A stretch of 64,000 bases of DNA, from contig JADLAX010000034.1 in assembly GCA_020848035.1 (NCBI GenBank), positions 1-64,000 of the forward strand, read 5' to 3'. Numbering within the stretch: the stretch's first letter is position 1; each line of letters starts with the position of its first letter. The notes beneath the pieces are model-generated. The model did not search any database, was not told the origin of the DNA, and worked only from the letters and a program-made list of their open reading frames with translations. Positions 7,935 to 16,025 of the stretch are shown piece by piece. The stretch is from Anaerolineae bacterium (GTDB lineage Bacteria > Chloroflexota > Anaerolineae > Promineifilales > Promineifilaceae). The translations under genes were made by a program, and so were the position numbers.

Positions 7935-8780
7935 ATGGTTCGATCACATACCATTCAGCTGAATGGGAGGCCGTTTTACTATGCCGAAGTGCCGGGACCG
8001 GGACCCAGGCTGCTGATTTTACATGGTCTGACTGGCTCGCATGACGAATTTCTGCACCTGGCTCCGATTTTGGCTCGACAGGCTCATCTGTACCTGCTGG
8101 ACATGCGCGGCCACGGCCGTTCCGGCTGGGCCGAAAGCTATACCGTGGCTGATTACGGCCGTGATGTGGTCGCCTTTTTGCAGGACGTGGTGGGTGAAAC
8201 GGCCGTCCTGCTGGGTCACTCGTTGGGTGGCATCGTGGCCACCTGGGTCGCGGCCAACCGGCCAGACCTGGTGCGCGGCCTCATCCTGGCCGAGCCTGGT
8301 TTTTACATCATGCAGCACCTGGCCAGCTCCTGGATACAGCCCTACTTTGTCTCGCTGCGCGACCGTCTGCGGCAGCACGATGCTCAGGGCGAGTCGCTGG
8401 CGCAAATGATGGCCTACGTGGGGCAGACTTCGGTGGATACGGCCGTACCCGATGCCGTGCAGCAGCGGGCGATTCAGCTGATGCAGGTTGACCCGGCGGT
8501 GTTGGAACCGCTCCTGAGCAATGGGCTGCTCGGCAATGAAGACCCAGACACGCTGTTGGCCCAGATCCACTGCCCAACCCACCTCATCGCGGCCGAATCA
8601 GGCAGCGGCGGTGTAATGACCCTGGAGGATGTGCAGCGTGTCGTGGCCCAGGTACCGCAGGCGGCCCACACCATCGTCACCGGTACGGGGCATGATATTC
8701 ACCTCGATAGACCGCAAGCCTTTTTCCGCGCTGTCGTGTCATTTTTGTGGAAATTGGAGCGAGTTTTACAAACTGCATAA
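7935..8780 (+). CDS. Alpha/beta-fold hydrolase
   Basis: The 281-residue protein has the alpha/beta hydrolase layout. The oxyanion-loop block LLILHGLTGSHDEF is near residue 28, the nucleophile elbow GHSLGG near residue 94, and the catalytic histidine in GTGHDIHLDRPQAF near residue 257. No signal peptide is visible, so it is probably cytoplasmic. GGAGGAAAT lies before the ATG. It is downstream of hutI in the same direction but separated by a palindromic ACGGCCGT doublet, so a link to histidine breakdown is unproven. Substrate unknown; esterases, haloperoxidase-like and ring-cleavage C-C hydrolases share this pattern. Confidence 0.88.
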   Translation: MVRSHTIQLNGRPFYYAEVPGPGPRLLILHGLTGSHDEFLHLAPILARQAHLYLLDMRGHGRSGWAESYTVADYGRDVVAFLQDVVGETAVLLGHSLGGIVATWVAANRPDLVRGLILAEPGFYIMQHLASSWIQPYFVSLRDRLRQHDAQGESLAQMMAYVGQTSVDTAVPDAVQQRAIQLMQVDPAVLEPLLSNGLLGNEDPDTLLAQIHCPTHLIAAESGSGGVMTLEDVQRVVAQVPQAAHTIVTGTGHDIHLDRPQAFFRAVVSFLWKLERVLQTA

Positions 8781-8812
8781 ACAATCACCCGATATTTGAA
8801 AAGGAAAAACTC

Positions 8813-9187
8813 ATGTTGAAGAAGTTTAAGTTGCACCCTGTTTTAGACTCCCTTTTGCTGCTGGCTGCTGCCCTGCTGCTCATTGGCTGTGGCAACGGCC
8901 GTTCTTCGGAGCAATCGTTTGAGCCAGCCCTGGACCAATCGGCGCTGGTCTCGGCCTATGCCGCTGATCACGTCCCGGCTGAGAGCAAGCTGGATTATCA
9001 GTACGCCATGCAAAATGGCCTGGCAGCCCCCGCTGCGGCCGGCGACCTGGTTCCTGCCGCAAGCAAGCTGGATTATCGTTATGCCGTGCAAAACGGCGGG
9101 GCTGCGGCGCAGTCGTTTGCGCCTGGTGAATATACGCTGGACTTCTGGTACGCCCGGCAAAACGGGTATGCCCCGGCAGGCGAATGA
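8813..9187 (+). CDS. Small lipoprotein with three LDYxYAxQNG repeats
   Basis: The 124-residue product starts at the ATG preceded by AAAGGAAAA. A basic N-terminus and a long hydrophobic stretch end in LLIGC, a lipobox, so it is likely exported and lipid-anchored. The mature part contains three spaced near-copies of one motif: KLDYQYAMQNG, KLDYRYAVQNG and TLDFWYARQNG, separated by Ala/Pro/Gly-rich linkers. I recognise no family. A strong terminator follows. A few bases overlap an in-frame extension into the upstream hydrolase, which is not the real start. Confidence 0.75.
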   Translation: MLKKFKLHPVLDSLLLLAAALLLIGCGNGRSSEQSFEPALDQSALVSAYAADHVPAESKLDYQYAMQNGLAAPAAAGDLVPAASKLDYRYAVQNGGAAAQSFAPGEYTLDFWYARQNGYAPAGE

Positions 9188-9240
9188 TCCCCTGAAAAAA
9201 CGTCGCCAGGCATGCAGCGCCGAGGCAACGTTGTATTGAC

Positions 9241-9289
9241 CCATGACATTTGTCATGCCCTTTCGGCTGACAAATGTCATGGGTTTTTT
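9241..9289 (+). terminator. Strong intrinsic terminator
   Basis: A perfect 15-bp stem (9241-9255 with 9268-9282), a 12-base loop and a T-run (GTTTTTTG) follow the lipoprotein gene. Each arm is itself a near-dyad (ATGACATTTGTCAT), so it could also be a protein-binding site. Confidence 0.85.
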
Positions 9290-9411
9290 GCTGTTAGGAC
9301 TTTTGTAAGGCATTCACCAGTATGATCAACCTATCTCGCCAGCCCTGGAATTTATCACCGCAGGGTAGCTGTTGTGACGAGGGCGGAATCCCACAGTAGT
9401 ATGAGGGAAAA

Positions 9412-12006
9412 ATGCCAGCTGATGCAGTTAACTCAACAAGCCTTTCTCCTTTAGGAAACATCCGTGAGGCTTCAAACCTGACAGAGCTACAGCTCCTCTA
9501 CTGGGTGGGGCACCAGTTACGGCCGTCAGCCGCCCATTTCAACAACGCCTTCACCTTTACCTTTACCACATCGCTTGATCCTCACCTGTTTCAACAGGCA
9601 TTTGCCATCGCCGTGGCCGAGCATGATGTACTGCGCACCGTCATTCATGAACAAGATGATATTCCTCAACAGCAGGTGTTAGACAAACCACCCACTGTTT
9701 TAGGAATTGTCGATCTTTCCGCCGAGCCAGACCCTACCAGAGCAGCCCAGACGTGGCAGCAGCAGCGCGTGCAGCGGCCGTTTCAGCTAACCCACGGCCT
9801 ATACGATGCGGCCCTGCTTAAACTAAACGAAACGCACTACCTCTGGTTTTTTAACCAGCATCACCTGATCACCGATGCCTCCTCTTTTTTCCTCATTGCC
9901 GAGACGGTGCTGGCCAACTACGACGCCTTGCGCCACGGCGAAGCGCTGCCTCAAGGCCAGAAGCCAGCTTTTGCCCAGTACGCCGCCACCCTTAAACGGC
10001 AGCTTGGCAGCAGCCGGGCGGCCAAGTCACAGACGTTTTGGCAAGAGAAGGTGGCGCAAAAACCGGAATCGCTGCATTTTTACGGCCGTTCCCCGCAAAA
10101 ACTCTCCAATCAGGTGCGGCGCTGGATTCACCAGCTGACGCCAGACCAAACGGCGCAGCTTATTGCCGCCGCCGAAAACGCCGACCTGGGCACCGCCACC
10201 ACCGATCTGCGCCAATTTTGCCTCACGGCCGCTCTCTTTTTTGCCCTTATTCACCAGTTGACGGGCAGCATCCGACTGGGCTTTGTGACCACCATTCACA
10301 ATCGTTCCACCCAGGTTAACCGGCAAACGGTGGGACCCGTGATGGAGTTGTGCCCGGTGTTGGTCGAGTTGGACCCGGCCGACAGCTTCATCACGGTGAT
10401 GCAAAAAGTGGCGGCTGAAATGCGCCAGCTGCTGCTGCATTACCGGCACGGGGCCAGCCAGGCCGCGTCTGACCTGGCGCTGGATTTGATGTTTAGCTTT
10501 GTGCCCCGGCCGCAGTTGATACTAGACGGCCGTATCATCGAGCATCACATCGTGCATCCCGGCGTGGGCAGCGAGCGACTGGCGCTGCACGTGCACCACC
10601 TGGAATCCGACGGCAGCAGCGGCCGCTACGAACTCTATTTGGATTTGCTAGAGGACACATTTAACGCCGACCAGCAGCAGCACGCCAACCACACCTTGCT
10701 CCAGCTGATTGACACCATTTTGCAGAACCCAGACCTGGCACTCAGCCAGTCGGCGCTGCCCTGGCCTGTGGCTGATGAGCCCGTTGCTGATGATGACGGC
10801 CGTTCTGCCCGCCCCGCCTTCTCTCCACCGCAAACCGACCTGGAACGAGCCCTTCAGCAAATCTGGGAAGAGGTGTTGGGCATCGCGCCAATTGGCCGGG
10901 ACGATGACTTTTTTGCCCTGGGTGGGGAATCGTGGCAGGCAATGAGCTTCTTGAGCAAGTTTGCCGCAGCGACAGGCCATTACCTGCCGCTCTCCTCGCT
11001 GCTGCAAGGCAGTACGATTGCCGGATTGGGGCGGCAAATTGAAGCGGCCGTTCCTCCAGAATCGCTGCTGCAAATCCAGCCCGGCACACCAGATATGCCG
11101 CCGCTTTTTCTCATCCCAGGAGCCGCGGGCAACACCCTGGCAATGGATCGCCTGGGGCGGCGCATGGCTGCCAACCAGCCCGTGTACACCTTCCAGATTC
11201 CGGACCTGGCCGAAAAAATCCTGGCACCAGCCCGGGTGCAGACTTTTGCCCCCTACTACCTGGAAGCGCTTCAAGCGCTCCAGCCAGCAGGGCCATACTA
11301 CCTGTTCGGCTATTCGGCTGGCGGCATTTTGGCTTACGAGGTGGCCCAACAGCTGCTGGCCCAGGGCGAGGAAGTGGCTTTTTTGGCTATTTTAGACATG
11401 CCCGCGCCCAACCCGGCTTACCGGGTTTGGTGGCGTCTGGCCCACCTGCTGGCCTGGCTGCTCCGCCTCTCTCCCGCCCGTGAAGAGACGTTTTATTTAT
11501 GGGGGCGGGATTTATGGAGTCGGTTGACCTACTGGCTGAAGCGCGGGCTGCGTATATCGTTACGGCAGTACGGCCGTCTGGCCCAACATATCTGGCAAAT
11601 GCCGCAGTCGCGCCGTTGGCACCATCTGCAGATGTGGCTGCGGCGGCGGCGTGAGGTGCAACGGGCCATCAGCCCGCCCGTGCTGCGCGATATGGACCCC
11701 GCCAGCATCACCGACCCACGGGCCCGTACTTTGTTTACCATTTACGATCGGGCGTCGCGCAGCTACCTGCCGGAGCCTTACCCGGGCCGTTTGACCTTGC
11801 TGCGCTGCCCGCTGGGATACGGCCGTAAAGAAATTCGCTCACCTTATCCCCACTATGGTTGGAAAAAATTGGTCCGCCATCTGGATACCTATGTTATCAA
11901 TGCCCAGGGCCACCTGGCGCTGCTGCAGGAACCGGCTGTGGTTGAGGTTGCTCAAAAACTTCAGGCAGCCCTGGACGAAGCCCAAAATCAAGGAAAGGAC
12001 GCATGA
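9412..12006 (+). CDS. NRPS-like condensation-carrier-thioesterase protein
   Basis: The 864-residue protein has three modules. A condensation domain covers about residues 20-450, with the catalytic block HHLITDA at 150-156 (HHxxxD present, the usual Gly replaced by Ala). A peptidyl carrier domain covers about 475-545, with Ser507 in LGGESWQAM as the phosphopantetheine site. A type I thioesterase covers about 560-855, with nucleophile Ser635 in GYSAGG and a late GHLALL histidine. There is no adenylation domain, so the carrier must be charged in trans. It starts a tightly packed cluster and overlaps the next gene by four bases. Likely it condenses two carrier-bound acyl or aminoacyl groups and releases the product. 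The product is unknown. Confidence 0.92.
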   Translation: MPADAVNSTSLSPLGNIREASNLTELQLLYWVGHQLRPSAAHFNNAFTFTFTTSLDPHLFQQAFAIAVAEHDVLRTVIHEQDDIPQQQVLDKPPTVLGIVDLSAEPDPTRAAQTWQQQRVQRPFQLTHGLYDAALLKLNETHYLWFFNQHHLITDASSFFLIAETVLANYDALRHGEALPQGQKPAFAQYAATLKRQLGSSRAAKSQTFWQEKVAQKPESLHFYGRSPQKLSNQVRRWIHQLTPDQTAQLIAAAENADLGTATTDLRQFCLTAALFFALIHQLTGSIRLGFVTTIHNRSTQVNRQTVGPVMELCPVLVELDPADSFITVMQKVAAEMRQLLLHYRHGASQAASDLALDLMFSFVPRPQLILDGRIIEHHIVHPGVGSERLALHVHHLESDGSSGRYELYLDLLEDTFNADQQQHANHTLLQLIDTILQNPDLALSQSALPWPVADEPVADDDGRSARPAFSPPQTDLERALQQIWEEVLGIAPIGRDDDFFALGGESWQAMSFLSKFAAATGHYLPLSSLLQGSTIAGLGRQIEAAVPPESLLQIQPGTPDMPPLFLIPGAAGNTLAMDRLGRRMAANQPVYTFQIPDLAEKILAPARVQTFAPYYLEALQALQPAGPYYLFGYSAGGILAYEVAQQLLAQGEEVAFLAILDMPAPNPAYRVWWRLAHLLAWLLRLSPAREETFYLWGRDLWSRLTYWLKRGLRISLRQYGRLAQHIWQMPQSRRWHHLQMWLRRRREVQRAISPPVLRDMDPASITDPRARTLFTIYDRASRSYLPEPYPGRLTLLRCPLGYGRKEIRSPYPHYGWKKLVRHLDTYVINAQGHLALLQEPAVVEVAQKLQAALDEAQNQGKDA

Positions 12007-12275
12007 GTGTAAAAGCCCAAATCAGACAATTTATTGCCGAAAACTTTTTGTTTAACCCGTTGAGCAGCAACGGCGCGGGTTTCGATCTGAGTGACGATGC
12101 CTCGTTTTTGGACGAAGGTGTGGTGGATTCCACCGGCACTCTGGAGCTGGTCATGTTTGTTGAGGACACCTTCGGTATCGAAGTAATTGATCACGAAATC
12201 GAACCGGAAAACTTTGATTCTGTAAATAAGCTGGCGGACTATATTGCTCGAAAAAGTAACGTAGCTGCCTCGTGA
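12003..12275 (+). CDS. Free-standing acyl carrier protein
   Basis: This 90-residue helical acidic protein has the carrier motif GVVDSTGTLELV, giving Ser43 as the 4'-phosphopantetheine attachment site. The layout (ENFLFNP at the start, DDASFLDEGVVDSTG, FGIEV, PENFDSVNKLADYI) resembles the ACPs found beside AMP-forming ligases in exosortase-type and other small acyl-transfer clusters. It overlaps the upstream NRPS-like gene by ATGA, so translation is coupled. It is the natural partner of the ligase encoded next. Confidence 0.93.
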   Translation: MSVKAQIRQFIAENFLFNPLSSNGAGFDLSDDASFLDEGVVDSTGTLELVMFVEDTFGIEVIDHEIEPENFDSVNKLADYIARKSNVAAS

Positions 12276-12284
12276 GAGCACACC

Positions 12285-13799
12285 ATGAAGCTTGTCCAAT
12301 CCTTCCTTGAAGAAAGCGCGGCACACACCCCAGACAAGATTGCCCTGGTGTGCGACAACCAGCGGCTAACCTATGCGGAAATCGACACGATGGCCAACCG
12401 GCTGGCCCAGGCATTGGTGGCCAATGGGGTGGGGCGGGGTGACCGCGTCTTGCTCTTTTTGCCCAACTCGGTGGAACTGGTTGTGAGCATTTTTGCCACG
12501 CTGAAGGCCAATGCTGTGTTTGTGCCGGTGAACGCCTCCACCAAAGTGGATAAGCTGCGTTTTATGGCGCAGGATTGCCGGGCGGCGGCGTTGATAACCG
12601 GGGCGCGGCAGGGGAAGACGGCCGTTTCCCTGCAAAAATCCGTCGCCAGCCTGCACAGCGTGGTCGTGGTGGGTGAAGCGCCGGAAGGGTGTTTGTCGTA
12701 TGCAGAGATTCAGGGACGGGTTGGGGCGGAACGGCCGTGTGTTCAATCAATCGACCAGGATCTGGCCTGCCTCATCTACACCTCCGGCAGCACGGGCGAA
12801 CCAAAAGGCGTCATGTCGGCACACAACAACGTGGTGTTTGCCGCCTCGTCCATCATCAGCTACCTGCAAAACCGCCCCGACGACATCGTGCTGAACGTGC
12901 TGCCGCTTTCGTTCGATTACGGCCTCTACCAGCTGTTCATGGTCTTCAAATTTGGCGGCACGCTCGTTTTGGAGCGCTCTTTCACCTACCCGGCCCAAAT
13001 CCTCAAGCGCATTGCCGCCGAAAAGGTGACGGGCTTCCCCCTGGTGCCCACCATCGCCGCCATTTTGCTCCAGCTCGACCTCAGCCATTACGATTTGTCC
13101 AGCCTGCGCTACCTGACCAATACGGCCGCTGCCCTCTCACCCACGCACATCACCGCTTTGCAGGCCAAATTTCCCCAGGCAACCCTCTTTTCCATGTATG
13201 GCCTGACGGAAACCAAGCGCACCCTCTACCTGCCACCGGAGCAGCTGGCCATCCGGCCCGGCTCGGTGGGCCTGCCTATTCCGGGCACGGAAGCGTGGGT
13301 GGAGGATGAAGCCGGTAAGCGACTCGGCCCCGGCGAAATTGGTGAGCTGGTCATTCGCGGCAGCCACGTGATGCGCGGCTACTGGGAACGCCCGGAAGCC
13401 AGTGCGGCGCGTTTTCGCCCCGGTGCCGTTCCTGGTGAGCGTCTTTGTTACAGTGGCGATCTATTTCGTGTAGATAGCGAGGGTTACTTCTACTTTATCG
13501 GACGCAAAGATGACATCATCAAGAGCCGGGGCGAAAAAGTAGCGCCAAAGGAAATTGAGAACGTGTTGGTAAGCCTGGGTGGGGTGGTGGAAACGGCCGT
13601 TATCGGCATCCCCGATCCCATTTTGGGCGAAGCAATCAAAGCATTTGTGGTCAAATCGAACCCAAACCTCAGCGAACAAGAGGTGCTGCGCCACTGCCGC
13701 GAGCACCTGGAAGATTTTATGGTGCCGCAGCACATTGAGTTTCGCGAGGCGCTGCCTAAATCCAGCAATGGCAAAATTGCCAAAAAGGAACTGCACTAA
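12285..13799 (+). CDS. AMP-forming acyl/aminoacyl ligase
   Basis: The 504-residue member of the adenylating-enzyme superfamily has intact core motifs: LIYTSGSTGEPKGV (P-loop, about residue 164), YGLTETKRT (about 306), the YSGDLF aspartate and GRKDDIIKSRGEKVAPKEIE hinge region (about 390-430), and the C-terminal catalytic lysine in SSNGKIAKKEL. It follows the ACP gene after nine bases. I infer that it activates a carboxylic or amino acid and loads it on the ACP and possibly on the carrier domain of the first gene. The substrate cannot be read reliably from the binding-pocket residues by eye. Confidence 0.93.
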   Translation: MKLVQSFLEESAAHTPDKIALVCDNQRLTYAEIDTMANRLAQALVANGVGRGDRVLLFLPNSVELVVSIFATLKANAVFVPVNASTKVDKLRFMAQDCRAAALITGARQGKTAVSLQKSVASLHSVVVVGEAPEGCLSYAEIQGRVGAERPCVQSIDQDLACLIYTSGSTGEPKGVMSAHNNVVFAASSIISYLQNRPDDIVLNVLPLSFDYGLYQLFMVFKFGGTLVLERSFTYPAQILKRIAAEKVTGFPLVPTIAAILLQLDLSHYDLSSLRYLTNTAAALSPTHITALQAKFPQATLFSMYGLTETKRTLYLPPEQLAIRPGSVGLPIPGTEAWVEDEAGKRLGPGEIGELVIRGSHVMRGYWERPEASAARFRPGAVPGERLCYSGDLFRVDSEGYFYFIGRKDDIIKSRGEKVAPKEIENVLVSLGGVVETAVIGIPDPILGEAIKAFVVKSNPNLSEQEVLRHCREHLEDFMVPQHIEFREALPKSSNGKIAKKELH

Positions 13800-13802
13800 A
13801 CG

Positions 13803-15782
13803 ATGTGTGGCATTGCGGGCATTCATCCCCTGGCTCCAGCCGAACCAGTTTGCCTGGAAGCGGTGCAGCACATGGTGGCCACACTGCACCATCGCGGCCC
13901 GGATGAGACCGGTGCCTACCTTTTTCACGATGCGGCGGGCAGCATTGGCCTGGGCCATGCCCGGCTGAGCATTATCGACCTGGCTGGCGGGCAGCAGCCG
14001 CTGAGCAATGAAGACGGCACGCTGTGGATCAGCTTCAACGGCGAAATTTTTAACTACCGCGAACTGCGTCCGACGCTGGAGGCCGACCACCAATTTGCCA
14101 CCGACAGCGACACCGAGGTTATCGTTCATCTCTACGAGACGCACGGCACCGACTGCCTGAAATTTCTCAACGGCCAGTTTGTGTTTGCCATTTGGGACGA
14201 GCGCAACCATTCGCTGTTTGTGGCGCGGGATCGGGTGGGGATACGGCCGTTTTTCTACACCATCCACCACAATCAACTCATCTTTGCCTCCGAGATGAAA
14301 GCGATTTTGGCGGTGCTGCCCCAGCCGCCCCAGCTGGATTTGACCACGCTGGACCAGATTTTCACCACCTGGAGCCCGCTGCCGCCGCGCACCATCTTCC
14401 AGGGCATCCAAAGTTTGCCCCCGGGCCACTTCATGTTTGTGCAAAACGGGCAGATTGCCATCGAGCCGTATTGGCAGCCGGAATTCCCCACGGAACCGTT
14501 GGGCCAGGGGTTGTCTTTGGCAGAAACGGCCGTTCAATTACGCCATCACCTCACCGAGGCCACCCGGCTGCGCCTGCGCGCCGATGTGCCCGTGGGGGCC
14601 TACCTCAGCGGCGGTCTGGACTCCTCCACCATCGCCGCGCTGCTCTACCACGACATTGGCCAGCGGCTGGAAACCTTTTCCATCGCCTTCACCGATGTCG
14701 CCTTTGACGAAAGCAGCTTCCAGCAGCAGATGGCCACCCATCTGGGCACCGAGCACCATGTCATCACGTGCAGCCATGCCGACGTGGGCCGCGCCTTCCC
14801 TGACGTCATTTACCACACCGAAACACCCATTTTGCGCACCTCGCCCGTGCCGCTCTTTTTGCTGTCGGACTTTGTCCAGAAAGCGGGCATCAAGGTAGTG
14901 CTCACCGGCGAAGGGGCCGATGAGTTTTTGGGTGGCTACAACATTTTCAAAGAGGCGCTGATTCGCCGCTTTTGGGCGCGTGAGCCAGAGTCGGCGCTGC
15001 GGCCGCTGCTGCTGAAAAAGCTGTACCGCTACGTACAAAATTTGGATAACCCGGCTTACCTGGCCAAATTTTTCGGCTATCGGCTGACGGAAACGGCCGA
15101 ACCTGGCTACTCCCACCTGCTGCGCTGGCGCAACGGGGCGCGGCACCGGCGGCTGTTCACCCCGGACGTGCTGGCTCACATCGGCCCAGAAAAACCGCAG
15201 CCTGACCTGCCGCTGCCGTTGGAATTCGGCCGTTGGTCGCCGCTGGCCCAGGCGCAGTACCTGGAAATCCGCATCTTCCTGGCCGAATATCTGCTTTCCT
15301 CCCAGGGGGACCGCATGGCCATGGCTCATTCCATCGAGGGGCGTTTCCCGTTTTTGGACCACAACGTGGTGGAATTCTGCAACCAGCTGCCGCCCGACTT
15401 CAAGCTGCGTGGCCTCAACGAGAAGTTTATTCTGAAAGTCGCCGTGCGCGACCTGCTGCCCGCTGAAATCTGGCAGCGGCCTAAACGGCCGTATCGTGCC
15501 CCCATCCACCACGGCTTTTTTCCCGATGGACGGCCGTTAGACTGGGTTGACGATGTGCTGTCTCCCTCAAAACTGGCCGCAGCGGGGATCTTCAATCCAC
15601 TGGCCGTGCAGGCGCTGGTCAGCAAACAGCAGCGCCTGGGCAGCCTGAGCGAGATAGACGAGATGGCCCTGGCCGGAATTTTATCCACACAGCTGGTGCA
15701 TCATCATTTTGTGGAGGGGTGGGGAACGGCCGTAGCTCAGCAGCCCACCGCCAACCAAAAAATCATCCAACGCGGCCTTTAG
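13803..15782 (+). CDS. asnB: Glutamine-dependent asparagine synthetase-type amidotransferase
   Basis: The 659-residue protein begins MCGIAGI with the Cys2 nucleophile of class II glutaminases. The N-terminal Ntn-hydrolase domain (about 1-215) carries RGPDETG, ARLSIIDLAGG and FNGEIFNYREL. The synthetase domain contains the PP-loop SGGLDSS at 269-275. It starts three bases after the ligase stop, with AAGGA inside that gene as ribosome site. It could be housekeeping asparagine synthetase, but its position in a ligase/ACP operon suggests amidation of a pathway intermediate, as for the amidotransferases of exosortase-A-type clusters. The call as AsnB family is firm; the substrate is inference. Confidence 0.93.
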   Translation: MCGIAGIHPLAPAEPVCLEAVQHMVATLHHRGPDETGAYLFHDAAGSIGLGHARLSIIDLAGGQQPLSNEDGTLWISFNGEIFNYRELRPTLEADHQFATDSDTEVIVHLYETHGTDCLKFLNGQFVFAIWDERNHSLFVARDRVGIRPFFYTIHHNQLIFASEMKAILAVLPQPPQLDLTTLDQIFTTWSPLPPRTIFQGIQSLPPGHFMFVQNGQIAIEPYWQPEFPTEPLGQGLSLAETAVQLRHHLTEATRLRLRADVPVGAYLSGGLDSSTIAALLYHDIGQRLETFSIAFTDVAFDESSFQQQMATHLGTEHHVITCSHADVGRAFPDVIYHTETPILRTSPVPLFLLSDFVQKAGIKVVLTGEGADEFLGGYNIFKEALIRRFWAREPESALRPLLLKKLYRYVQNLDNPAYLAKFFGYRLTETAEPGYSHLLRWRNGARHRRLFTPDVLAHIGPEKPQPDLPLPLEFGRWSPLAQAQYLEIRIFLAEYLLSSQGDRMAMAHSIEGRFPFLDHNVVEFCNQLPPDFKLRGLNEKFILKVAVRDLLPAEIWQRPKRPYRAPIHHGFFPDGRPLDWVDDVLSPSKLAAAGIFNPLAVQALVSKQQRLGSLSEIDEMALAGILSTQLVHHHFVEGWGTAVAQQPTANQKIIQRGL

Positions 15783-15801
15783 GGTGCTTTCATGATTCAT
15801 C

Positions 15802-15972
15802 ATCAAAGATTTCGCAGATTAACCAGATTTTTTATCTTTTCTGTAATTGGCAAAAAGTTTTTCAAAATAAATGAGCGTGGAATCTGCCAATTACTTGAGT
15901 AAACCGCACAAAAATGGCACTTTTTCTTCCAAAAACTTTGTGCGGTTTACTTCAATCTGCGAAATCTTTGAT
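15802..15972. repeat. 171-bp nested inverted-repeat element
   Basis: The element is bounded by perfect 19-bp terminal inverted repeats (15802-15820 and 15954-15972, starting ATCAAAGATTTCGC). Inside are two further perfect stems in series: GTAATTGGCA (15843-15852) with its complement at 15885-15894, and AGTAAACCGCACAAA (15898-15912) with its complement at 15937-15951. It fills most of the asnB-nadE-like gap (15783-16025) and encodes no protein. It resembles a MITE or a structured intercistronic RNA. Confidence 0.8.
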
Positions 15973-16025
15973 AAAAGCCTTTGTCAAACACACTACTTGG
16001 CGAAGAGCCAAAAATTGGGAACTGA

